Source: Ciona intestinalis
Taxonomy: Eukaryota; Chordata; Ascidiacea; Phlebobranchia; Cionidae
DNA: 64,000 bases
Reading direction: 5' to 3'
NCBI RefSeq assembly: GCF_000224145.3
Contig: NC_020167.2
Span: 6,578,862-6,642,861, forward strand
Shown one piece after another: positions 37,887 through 47,156 of this stretch (the stretch's first letter is position 1; the number at the start of each line of letters is the position of its first letter). The notes below the pieces were generated by a model. The model worked only from the letters and a program-made list of their open reading frames with translations, searched no databases and had not been told where the DNA came from. The position numbers were made by a program, and so were the translations under genes.

Positions 37887-38056
37887 TAATAGGGTAGGGA
37901 TAATGAGACACATTTTCATTCTATTTTCTCGTCCCATTTTTTATAAAATTGTATCCGTATGACTTTCATAAAACGTTGGTAATTGTTTAAAACACGATCT
38001 TAATATTTTGATATCATGTGCTAAAGGCGTCCCATCTCCCCCCACCCTACTATATT
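37887..38056. mobile_element. MITE copy with ~25-bp internal deletion
   Basis: 'tagggtagggataatgagacac' and 'cccatctccccccaccctac' ends; missing the 'ggtagtaaacaaagaac' block. Confidence 0.85.
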
Positions 38057-38879
38057 TCGAAAACAAAAGCCCCAAATAAATTAAAACAACGAAGTGAATT
38101 AGCAATACAAAGACAGTCGTTGAAAACACGCGACATATTTGCACTTATGGATGAACGTAATATAAAAATACTTCCTTATAAAAGTTAAGCAAAGACTCTC
38201 TAAGTGGTATATCACTTGACTAACCACACTCGCTAATATTTCATTTTTAGTTACCCGGTAAATCTATGCATAAACCAATACAGCAAATATAGGGCGGTCA
38301 AAGTCTATCGACTCAGTTTTAGTCGAGCGATTAAAAATTCTAAAGCAATATTAGGCGGTGACTGGTTTAATCGCGAAACGGTAATACGACCGTTGTTATA
38401 GAACTGACGTTTCATAATTCGTGGAAATGATCAATTTATTAAACGTCAGACGTGGTTTTAGTCATCGAATTTGTTAAAACGTCAACATATTTGCGTTCAT
38501 CCAACCGTGTCGACTTATTGTCTTTCGCCATCGATCTTGCGTGACGTGCCGAATCGTGTGTGACGTCACATACCCAGGTTTACAATGCATGCAACGGAAA
38601 TACTGCAATTTGGTACAATCAACGTTATATCTACACATAGTGTCATAGATAACAGTTGAAGTGTTATCTGTTATAAGTTAATTTGGGTAATTAGTGGGTT
38701 CGGTCGAACACCGGCGCATGGTTCACACGACTTGCCTCAGCTTAATGGTGTTTGGTTTCATATAAAAAAGCAACCTGGAGACTCAATTATAGACGGGGTA
38801 AGATCCGCGCTCACGTAAGCTATCGACCTATAACCCCAAACAGACAAAAAACAGTTTTGCTCTTTAAATTTTTTTGACT

Positions 38880-39030
38880 TATTTTTGTTAACGGCTACGC
38901 TTTTTAACTGACGCTTTCCCCACACCTTTTTATCAATAACGTAGTTTAACGACTGTAGTTTTGCTGCGGATTTCTTTCTTTTCGTTGTTTCAATAGTGTC
39001 ACCTTCGCTATTGTTTTCGATGAAATAAAA
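38880..39030. repeat. Third dispersed repeat family, copy
   Basis: 'taacgtagtttaacgactgtagttttgctgc' and 'ttttcgttgtttcaatag' match the copies at 24640, 25365 and 35745. Confidence 0.5.
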
Positions 39031-39114
39031 TAATATGTTATGGTTAAAATTAAAACTATTTTATCAACGATTTAGAGCTATTGTTTCGTCTGTTTTTACT
39101 GCTATAGTAGAACA

Positions 39115-39265
39115 TATAACTTGCTTGGTTTTTGCTTGGCCGGAAGCGACAGACGTTATCACACAGTTGTTCTATTTCATACACCTTGTGCCAGCTTAGG
39201 AGTATGTTACTTGTTTTGAACTAATATTTATTATGTATAGCTGATAATTTATTTCGGTGAATAAT
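39115..39265 (-). mobile_element. SINE 3' fragment
   Basis: Complement of the tail: 'acttgcttgg', 'ggccggaagcgacagacgttatc', 'tatttcatacaccttgtgccagctta', 'tagctgataattt'. Confidence 0.7.
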
Positions 39266-39378
39266 TTAACAAGCATTCAACGTAATAGCAACACGACAAA
39301 AAATAAATGTTATAATGCAGCATATTAATTGTGTAGGCTACTTACGAAAAGTACAGCTATATAAATGAGAACATAAGA

Positions 39379-39577
39379 TATAGTAGAATAGGAGAAGATG
39401 GGATACCTTTAGCACATAACATCCAAACATCTTGATAGTGTTTTAAACAATTACCAACAGTCTATGAAAGTCGTGAGGGTGGGGTTTTATAATTATTTGA
39501 ATGTTCTTTGTTACTACCAAATTGGAGGATAAAATAGAATAAAAAGCTGTCCCATCTTTCTCCTTCCTATACTATAT
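39379..39577. mobile_element. MITE, complete
   Basis: 'tatagtagaataggagaaga' and 'catctttctccttcctatac' ends with the standard interior. Confidence 0.85.
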
Positions 39578-40114
39578 CTTATGTACTTTTTAGCGGTATT
39601 TTTTGTAAGTACCCTACACAATTGATATGCTACATTAGGTGCACGGTAACCTATTTTTTTCGACCGCAAACAAAGTCATATAGTCGTTGAGTGTTGTTCC
39701 ATACTGAACTGTATAACCAATAAGACAAGACATTACGATTTATTTCGTCTAACTAGCATAGTAGGTCCCATACCCTTTAAGCAGAAAACTTTACACCTAA
39801 CTCTTATATATACGCTTTGAACTTCTTTGCTAAACTAAAATTACCGAGAATCGTCTTCTATACTTAGAAAGACTATTTGAACACGAGACTACCACAGTCG
39901 TTCTGGTTACTGAATGCAACGTGCTTAAGAAGAAAAAGGAGGAAGCAGTAATGGTTTCCCGCAATGTTTTGAAAATAAGCTTAGGCGTGCAAAATTATGC
40001 GGCATGCGTTAAAAAGCTTTCTGTATTCAAACCCAGTACGCTGTTTCCCACAGAATATATGACAGTATTGATCTCCAAAACCCACATATGGCTCACAGTA
40101 GTCAGCATGTTGTA

Positions 40115-40215
40115 TCAATGAATGAATGTTACTTGTTTATTCTCGCGTGGCGGGGCAATGACAGTAGTTATAACACACTGGTGTCCTGTTGTATTCACCT
40201 TTTGAATTTACAATT
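40115..40215 (-). mobile_element. SINE 3' fragment
   Basis: 'caatgaatgaatgttacttg', 'tcgcgtggcggggcaatgacag' and 'cactggtgtcctg' on the plus strand are the complement of the SINE tail. Confidence 0.7.
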
Positions 40216-40238
40216 AAAGTATCTAAAATCACACTCAA

Positions 40239-40433
40239 TATAGCAGGGTAAAGGAAGACACCTTAAGCACATAATATTCAAATATCCTGGTCGTGTTTCA
40301 AACAATTAACAACGGTCTATGGGAGTCGTGAGGATGCAGGTTGATAATTCTTTGAATATTCTTTGTTTGCTACCAGACAGAACGAGAAAATAGAATGAAA
40401 ATGTGTTCCATCTTCCCCTCTACCCTACTCTAT
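40239..40433. mobile_element. MITE, complete
   Basis: 'tatagcagggtaaaggaaga' to 'cttcccctctaccctactc', with 'aacaacggtctatgggagtcg' inside. Confidence 0.87.
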
Positions 40434-40720
40434 CCAAAATCACACAAACTATCTCGTTTTTTCTCTTATCTACACATTTAATCAATACGTAATTCGTATA
40501 TATTACCCGTACACAGAAAATTATATATTAAAATTCAGCCACTACTTTGTACGCCCATGCAAGTAGCAGACAGAAACCGATAATTCCTTTTTCCTGTACC
40601 CGTTTTAAACAGCTATACTTTTGTTTAAGATTGTAAAATGCGATAACGAGACCATATTAATTTAAAACAAAGAAGCGACGAAACTTAACCACAATAATCG
40701 ATGTGTAAGACAAAAATGGA

Positions 40721-40913
40721 TACACTACTGTGGGGTAAATTGATACATACTTTGCACATATTATCCTACATTTCTTATTCTAGTTATTAACAAATACCAA
40801 CGCTTTTCGTAAGGATGTGATTATATAATTCTGTGAAGTTCTTTGCTTACTACATAATGGGACGATAAAGTGAATAAAAGTGCGTCCCATGTTACCCCGC
40901 CTTACTATATATC
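40721..40913. mobile_element. MITE, diverged
   Basis: 'ctactgtggggtaaattgat' to 'cccatgttaccccgccttac'. Interior recognisable but worn. Confidence 0.75.
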
Positions 40914-41089
40914 TCATTTGGCTGAGTATTACTTAGTGTAGTCTGTTATGATGCAACGACAATCGTCTTGTCATATAACTGCTGGATCAGGACCAAATTC
41001 ACGGAAAACGTCATAGTCTCGTTTGCTTTGTATTTAATAGCACCTGGTGTATAACGAGGCAGACAATAAAAATTATAGGTTATAACTTT

Positions 41090-41589
41090 NNNNNNNNNNN
41101 NNNNNNNNNNNNNNNNNNNNNNNNNNNNNNNNNNNNNNNNNNNNNNNNNNNNNNNNNNNNNNNNNNNNNNNNNNNNNNNNNNNNNNNNNNNNNNNNNNNN
41201 NNNNNNNNNNNNNNNNNNNNNNNNNNNNNNNNNNNNNNNNNNNNNNNNNNNNNNNNNNNNNNNNNNNNNNNNNNNNNNNNNNNNNNNNNNNNNNNNNNNN
41301 NNNNNNNNNNNNNNNNNNNNNNNNNNNNNNNNNNNNNNNNNNNNNNNNNNNNNNNNNNNNNNNNNNNNNNNNNNNNNNNNNNNNNNNNNNNNNNNNNNNN
41401 NNNNNNNNNNNNNNNNNNNNNNNNNNNNNNNNNNNNNNNNNNNNNNNNNNNNNNNNNNNNNNNNNNNNNNNNNNNNNNNNNNNNNNNNNNNNNNNNNNNN
41501 NNNNNNNNNNNNNNNNNNNNNNNNNNNNNNNNNNNNNNNNNNNNNNNNNNNNNNNNNNNNNNNNNNNNNNNNNNNNNNNNNNNNNNNNN
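41090..41589. other. Assembly gap (500 N)
   Basis: 500 N just before the duplicated region. It may hide the 5' part of the first repeat unit. Confidence 0.99.
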
Positions 41590-41779
41590 TTATTTAGTTA
41601 TTTAGTGTTACCTTATTAGAAACTAGACGCTAAAATATGACTATAATATTACACAAGTATGCGTAAAGCTGTTATAATATTTAGTATTGTGCCTTGCGAT
41701 TAGCATTCCTATTTTATCTGTAATCTAATTTATTATTTAACAAACTTATTTCAGGAATTTCTCTACGTTTCTTAATTTT

Positions 41780-42360
41780 GTCACCTCACACGTCACTCGT
41801 GACGTGACATCTTTTACACAATCGCTGCATTACGTTACAATAATACGTCTGTATGACATCGCGTCATAACCGCTTCGCCATCGCTCGCGATTATTACGTC
41901 ATAGTTAGGTACGCCCGAGAGCACACGTTTGCGACGTCATATTGCGGTTTCTTCTACTCGCTTGCTTTTCGCGACATTTTTTCATGGGGCCCCATGCGCG
42001 CTTTGCGTCGTCGCAAGGCACATTACTTATACTTACGTATTAATTTTACTCTTAAAATATATTTGTGCTGTTAGCTAGAAAAGAAGCATGAAGATCAAAG
42101 ATTTGGTAAAGTATAAATCACAATAGGCATTGTTACGTACACCAATTCTTTTCTAGATGACATCAGAGATGTGACGTCACGAAGTGGTGATGACGCAAAA
42201 GAAGAACCCACTTCGTAAGTTGTTTTTCGTACATATATTTATTATTTGAAACAACATTTTTCTCGATAATTTAGAACATGGTATGTGACGTCACATAGGA
42301 TCTGAACAAAGTATGAATTGGGAATAAAGGTAATTGTGACGTCATTATATAAACAGACAT
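41780..42360. promoter_or_regulatory. Cluster of TGACGTCA (CRE/ATF-like) sites
   Basis: Perfect TGACGTCA at about 42171, 42286 and 42346, plus half or near sites (CACGTCAC, GTGACGTG, TTACGTCA, CGACGTCA, TGACGCAA) in under 600 bp. TGACGTCA is the CREB/ATF consensus. Whether the cluster is regulatory or only compositional is unknown. Confidence 0.4.
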
Positions 42361-42790
42361 TTAACTATTTTGTTGTTGCAGAAAAGTCAGCGTATATGCT
42401 ACCGAAAAAAGAGCAATAAGGTAGTGCACTGTTTTCTGTTACTGTTATAGTAAAAAATGTATTATTTTGCCCAAAATTAGTTTGGAAATGAACCGGTGAC
42501 GATATGCGTGTCGTTTGTAGTAATATGATGTGTCGTTTGTAGTAATATTACTGTAACGCAAGATGGTTTTCAGCACCTATAATCCATTATTTCCTAATCG
42601 TGTTTTAACACTCATAAAGGTGTTTTGGGTATACGGTTATATAATTCCGTATATAATTATGTAATCATCTTTGTTTTCCATCAAATGGGACAATAAAGGA
42701 GAATAAAAGCACGGACCATCTTACCCCTACTTAATTTACGATCGTTTTGCAGACGAAGAGCAAAGACAAAGACGACGAATAAGGATGCCG
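42165..42790 (+). CDS. Candidate exons of an unidentified gene, duplicated-unit copy 1
   Basis: Three splice-bounded segments: about 42159-42213 (after TTTTCTAG, ending at GTAAGT), 42382-42420 (after GTTGTTGCAG, ending AAG|GTAGTG) and one starting 42755 (after TTTTGCAG). The middle and last have clear homologues in copy 2, with identical acceptor context. One joined frame gives a basic stretch ending ...TKSKDKDDE-stop; an alternative frame continues ...RRAKTK. The true frame is not decided by the sequence. No family recognised. The 5' part may be in the 41090-41589 gap. Confidence 0.35.
42548..42735. mobile_element. Degraded MITE inside duplicated unit 1
   Basis: Interior 'ttcctaatcgtgttttaaca', 'tgtttaccatcaaatggg'-like text and right end 'catcttacccctac'. 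A counterpart lies at 44052-44235, so the MITE was duplicated with the unit. Confidence 0.65.
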
Positions 42791-43501
42791 GTTTGAGGTT
42801 TTGCTTAGGCTTAAGAGTTGTGTGTTGTTGGGGTGTGGTTGCTGGAGCACTCTTACAGTGTTGCCGGATTTGTGTTTGTGCCCTGTTTTTGCTGGACCTA
42901 TAATGTGGCCAGCCTTTTTGTCAGTCACTACTTTAGTGCATTTTGCATTTCAGTGAAATATATGTAATAAAACTATGGCAAACATCTTGATGGATCGGAT
43001 TTTGTTGTTGTACACGTCATTATGTGTTTCTTCTGCGAAGGTCGAATCTTTTAATGATTCTGCATTGTCCTAATCACTTGATAAGATCGGCATGTTGGTA
43101 CACAAATACTTTAGTAAAATCCACGCGCATTATAATATACACGCAGTTAAATTTTTTAATTGAATATCCCTTATTTTTAGATAATTGTCCCCTTTAACCA
43201 GTTGCTATTATTTTTACTAAAGCCTAATTGTGACGCTGGCCACGTTACAATTACGCTACGCCGATGGGTCTTTGAGGCCCAGCGTTCGATGCGGTTATGT
43301 CACTGTTCTAGACTGAGTTATGTTACCGTTGGGATGTTGCGTAGACGTCGCCGCCGGTAGTGATGCTACGCTCGGTTATTTAGGTCACTATTACTGCGGT
43401 TCGTAACAACCTGAAGCAGTTCCATGACGGTCGAAGCAGTGCTTAACATCCGAACGATATTATATTGTGTGAAGATAGGACGAGAGTATCGCGGTACCAA
43501 C

Positions 43502-43573
43502 ATGGTGACTTACCTTTTGATTGGGACATCCGGAGCCGCCATTGGCTTCCACTCCTTGTGGTTGGACATTTAA
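43502..43573 (+). CDS. Conserved 23-codon micro-ORF, copy 1
   Basis: ATG to TAA, reading MVTYLLIGTSGAAIGFHSLW plus LDI. The duplicate at 45088-45159 has the same length, start and stop and 16 of 23 identical residues. It is hydrophobic and could be a small membrane peptide or part of a first exon. No family recognised; no expression evidence. Confidence 0.3.
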   Translation: MVTYLLIGTSGAAIGFHSLWLDI

Positions 43574-43735
43574 TAATTTGTACACTGCAGATGATTATCC
43601 TTCACGATTGGAACCATATTTTCTTTAACGATATTTCAATGATTATGTCCGCGTTGGTTAATTTTTTTTGTATATATAACCGTCCCATTTTAGATATGCG
43701 TGAACTGGTGTGTGCATTGCATGCTTTTCTTGCCA

Positions 43736-43785
43736 NNNNNNNNNNNNNNNNNNNNNNNNNNNNNNNNNNNNNNNNNNNNNNNNNN
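43736..43785. other. Assembly gap (50 N)
   Basis: 50 N near the junction of the two duplicated units. Confidence 0.99.
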
Positions 43786-43854
43786 GGCGATTCGGGAATG
43801 AGGTAATTCTGATGTAATAATATAAACGGACAGTTAACGCCTTTATTGTTGCAG

Positions 43855-44300
43855 AAAAGCCAGCGTATATGCTGCCGAAGAAAAGCGCAAGGTAGAGTAC
43901 TGTATAATACTTTCTATTATTAGTACTAAAAGGTATTCTTTTGCAAAAGTTAGTTCTCAAAGTAAAGAATGTTTGATAGAAGACTAAAACAAAATAAACA
44001 TCCGTATATGAAATGAACCGCTAACGAAAATATCTGACGTATTTCTGTAGAGCAATAGGAATATACTGTTAGCGCATATTATCCCTCCCTTCATAATTGT
44101 TTAAAACTATTAACAACGTTCTTTTAGACTAGAGTCCTGGGTAATGCGGGTTATATAATTCTGTAAATATCCTTTGTTAACTACCAAATGAAAATAAAAA
44201 CTTAATAAAATAAAGAACCATCTTACCCTAACCTAATATTCGTTTGTTTTGCAGCAAAGAGCAAAGACCAAGAAGATGACTGAAGATTCCGGTTTGAGGT
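43855..44300 (+). CDS. Candidate exons of an unidentified gene, duplicated-unit copy 2
   Basis: Segments 43855-43891 (after ATTGTTGCAG, ending AAG|GTAGAG) and from 44253 (after TTTTGCAG). They mirror the copy 1 exons with length changes that cancel: 39+9 versus 37+8 bases before AGAGC. In the frame with a shared early stop the end reads KSKDQEDD-stop, against KSKDKDDE-stop in copy 1. The other frame runs on to 44473 with QRAKTKKMTED. The conserved splice context supports real exons; the product is unknown. Confidence 0.35.
44052..44235. mobile_element. Degraded MITE inside duplicated unit 2
   Basis: 'tactgttagcgcatattatcc', 'gtttaaaactattaacaacg', 'cctttgttaactaccaaatg', 'catcttaccctaacctaata'. 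Counterpart of 42548-42735. Confidence 0.65.
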
Positions 44301-44867
44301 TTTGTTTAGGCTTAGTTAGGAGTTGTATATTGTTGGGGTGTGGTTGCTGGAGCACTCTTACAGTGTTGCCGGATTTGTGTTTGTGCCCTATTTTTGCTGG
44401 ACCTAATGTGGCCAGCCTTTTTGTCAGTCACTACTTTAGTGCATTTTGCATGTCACTGAAATATATGCAATGAAACTATGGCAAACATCTTGCTGGATCG
44501 GATTTTGTTGTTGTACACGTCATTGTGTGTTTCTTCTGCAATGGTCGAATCTTTTAATGATTCTGCATTGTCCTAATCACTTGATAAGAACGACATGTTG
44601 GTACACAAATACTTAAGTAATATCCACGCGCATTATAATATACACGCAGTTATAATATAGTAAATATTTAATATACCCCTCATTTTTCACTCAATAAATG
44701 TCCCTGTTAACATTTTGCTATTTTTTACAAAAGCCTGATTGTGACGCTGGCCACGTTACAATTACGCTGTACGTCGATGGGTCTTTGAGGCCCAGCGTTC
44801 GGTGCGGTTATGTCACTGTTCTAGACTGAGTTATGTTACCTTTGGGTTGCTGCGAGGACGTCGCCGC

Positions 44868-44985
44868 CAGTGATGCTACGCTAGATTTAGGTCACTATCG
44901 GTGCAGTGATGCTACGCTCAGTCACTTAGATCACTTCTGGTACAGTGATGCTACGCTCAATTATTTAGGTCACTATTAGTGCGGT
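44868..44985. repeat. Three tandem ~39-bp repeats in unit 2
   Basis: CAGTGATGCTACGCT occurs at 44868, 44904 and 44943, each followed by a 'tta.gtcacta' block. Unit 1 has one copy (about 43358), so the expansion happened after the duplication. Confidence 0.85.
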
Positions 44986-45087
44986 TCGTTACAACCTGAT
45001 ACAGTTTCATGACGGTCGAAGCAGTGCTTAACATCCGGACGGTATTATATTGCGTGTAAGATACGACGAGAGTATCGCGGTACCAAC

Positions 45088-45159
45088 ATGGCGACTTATC
45101 TTTTGATTGGGGCATGCGGAGCTGTTATTAGCTTCGACTCCTTGTGGTCGGACATATAA
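45088..45159 (+). CDS. Conserved 23-codon micro-ORF, copy 2
   Basis: MATYLLIGACGAVISFDSLW plus SDI, then TAA. Same length and position in the unit as 43502-43573. Function unknown. Confidence 0.3.
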   Translation: MATYLLIGACGAVISFDSLWSDI

Positions 45160-45439
45160 TCATTTGTACACTACAGATGATTATCCTTCAGGATTTGAAC
45201 CATACTTTCCTTGAAGATGTTTCAATGATTATGTTCGCGTTATTAACTTTTTGCAACTGTCCAATTTTGGTTATGATTGAGCTGTTGATTTTGTTGCATG
45301 CTTTGTTGCACTTTTTGTATTTTCACCTCGTTGTATCATTTTTGTTTTTTTGTCGTTGTCGTGCACATGTGTATGTGCATTTGTTCGTTGTATCATTTTT
45401 GTCTATGGGGGGGTACTTTAACCTGCGTGGACAGTAACA

Positions 45440-45532
45440 TCCCGCAAGGGTTTCTCACCTTAGTAGAAACCCACTACCATTGGCTGGGGGCTTGTCGTGC
45501 CGTAGTGGCTTTCCACCAACGCCAGCCACATA
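45440..45532. other. GC-rich hairpin-forming element of unknown type
   Basis: Two successive inverted repeats: GGGTTTCT (45448-45455) with AGAAACCC (45465-45472), and TGGCTGG (45481-45487) with CCAGCCA (45522-45528), the latter enclosing GTGG-cttt-CCAC (45505-45516). ACATAA follows the second hairpin. The two-hairpin shape with a trailing ACA recalls H/ACA RNAs, but no H box or pocket can be assigned confidently. It may also be a fragment of another repeat. Confidence 0.3.
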
Positions 45533-46039
45533 AACTATGAAGGTATTTTAATCCTTTTTTATTTTTTCAGAAAGCAATTAATTCCTGGACACCTTTTAGG
45601 AACTGCTGTTTATACTTACATTGCTACAATATTGTTTTTTCCAATATATTCAAGCAGTCGAATGCATTAAACGTAAACCACAGTTAATTTGTGTGTTGTG
45701 TTGCTTTTAGTAAAAAAAATTTGCTAATAAACTATTCCGCACGTAGGCAGTAGAGATTTGAATAAACATATTCGCACTTTTGCCACTTTACATTGAAGTT
45801 GTCGTTTAAACATCATAATATTCACTTCCTCACTCGATTATAGCTTTTGTTTTGAACAGAAATTTTCTTTTGTTTTAAAGAGAAATTTTGTAGTAATTGT
45901 ACCCATTTGGTAGTAAACAAAGATCACTCAAAGAACTGTAAACACCTAATAATCACTCCAAGAACTGTAAACACCTATCTCACGACTCCCATGGATCCAT
46001 GTTTTGTTTGTCGTAGGGGGAAGACCCCTACCGTTAACT

Positions 46040-46222
46040 ACTATAGTTGGTAGAGGGGAGATGACACCTTTTACACACAATATCCAAAAACCCGTATTGA
46101 ACAATTAACAACGGTCTATGAAAGTCGTGAGGATATTTCCTTGAATGTTCTTTTGTTTGCTACCAAGTGGAACGAGAAACTAGAATGAAAAGGTGTACCA
46201 TTTTTCCCAACCTACTATATAA
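46040..46222. mobile_element. MITE, complete
   Basis: 'tatagttggtagaggggaga' to 'ttttcccaacctactata'. A partial copy with an internal 34-bp duplication lies just before it (45893-46018). Confidence 0.8.
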
Positions 46223-46360
46223 ACAAACGTGTGTTTACACATAGACTATGCTCACAGCTATATACCATATTTCGGTGGGCGCCTATCCAGTCTACGTTGG
46301 ACTATATATACATATAGTCGAGCTAAAAACAAATCAAACTGCTGATCTGATAACAATAAT

Positions 46361-46557
46361 ATAGCAGGTTGGGGTAAGAAGGGACATTAAATTTTCTCGT
46401 TCAATTTGATAGTAAAAAAAAAACATTTAAAAAATACATAACCAAAGCCTTCGGAGCCTCAGGACTATCAAAAGGATGTTTTTTATTGTTTATAACACGA
46501 TTAGAGAATATGAGATAGCATGTGCTAATGTGTCCCATCTTACCCCACAGAACTATA
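46361..46557. mobile_element. MITE, complete
   Basis: 'tatagcaggttggggtaaga' to 'ccatcttaccccacagaact', other orientation from 46040-46222. Confidence 0.8.
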
Positions 46558-46973
46558 ACTACAGTAGTAACAGGATATCCAAATACACCCACAGTTTTCC
46601 ACCCACAGTACTACATAAACATAAACATCCTGTGAGCAACAAAGCAGTACGCTGCTGTCAGATAAACCAATACCAACTAAGGCAACTGGTTTAACAGAAA
46701 ATTTGTAACTGTATGAAACTTCTAGGAACTCTTCGTTGAAGCAGTTACAGATTGTCAAACAACATATCTTTATATTACACCTATGCAGATATGCTTATCA
46801 GATCATGTAAATATTAACAGCACAATGTTTAACAGGTAAGAAAGTTTATTTAAAGTTTAAGATAACTTGTTTTTTCTGAAATACACAAAAAATATTTTTC
46901 TTTAAATAAATGAAATGTTTACATAGAAGGGAATGTGAAGTAAATTGTTACCAAGCACTTGGAATTTGGCCTT

Positions 46974-46979
46974 TTTATT
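46974..46979 (-). terminator. UBR7 polyadenylation signal candidate
   Basis: TTTATT on plus (AATAAA on minus), about 180 bases after the UBR7 stop. Confidence 0.5.
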
Positions 46980-47156
46980 TCATTTGTAATAAACCACAGT
47001 AATATAACAACAACCAAAAGTATAAAAGATTCTACAAAAGCAAATATTAAATGTAACAAATAGAAAATAACGGCTAACACCAGTAATAAAAAAAACAGTA
47101 ATAAAAAAAACAAAGGCATATAGTTTTAAAAGAACAACGAACAAGGTGTATTATGT

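Larger units (their letters stand above)
42335..45300. repeat. ~1.5-kb tandem segmental duplication
   Basis: Unit 1 runs roughly 42335-43802 and unit 2 roughly 43803-45300. Matching blocks: 'gcagaaaagtcagcgtatatgct' (42378) with 'gcagaaaagccagcgtatatgct' (43851); 'agagcaaaga' and 'ggtttgaggttttg' (42760/44257); 'ttgatggatcggattttgttgttgtacacgtca' (42988/44489); 'aagcagtgcttaacatccg' (43433/45018). Identity is high, with indels that change the offset from about 1470 to about 1585 bp. Confidence 0.93.
36854..46918. other. Gene-poor, MITE-rich intergenic region
   Basis: Between the KCNQ first exon and the UBR7 3' end. It holds about ten MITEs, SINE pieces, two gaps and the 42.3-45.3 kb tandem duplication. 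Apart from the candidate exons described there I see no recognisable gene. Open frames overlapping MITE interiors are repeat-derived. Confidence 0.7.

Noticed and set aside
41853..42074. 73-residue ORF near the TGACGTCA cluster
   Set aside because: Basic and aromatic composition with no motif, and no counterpart in the duplicated unit.
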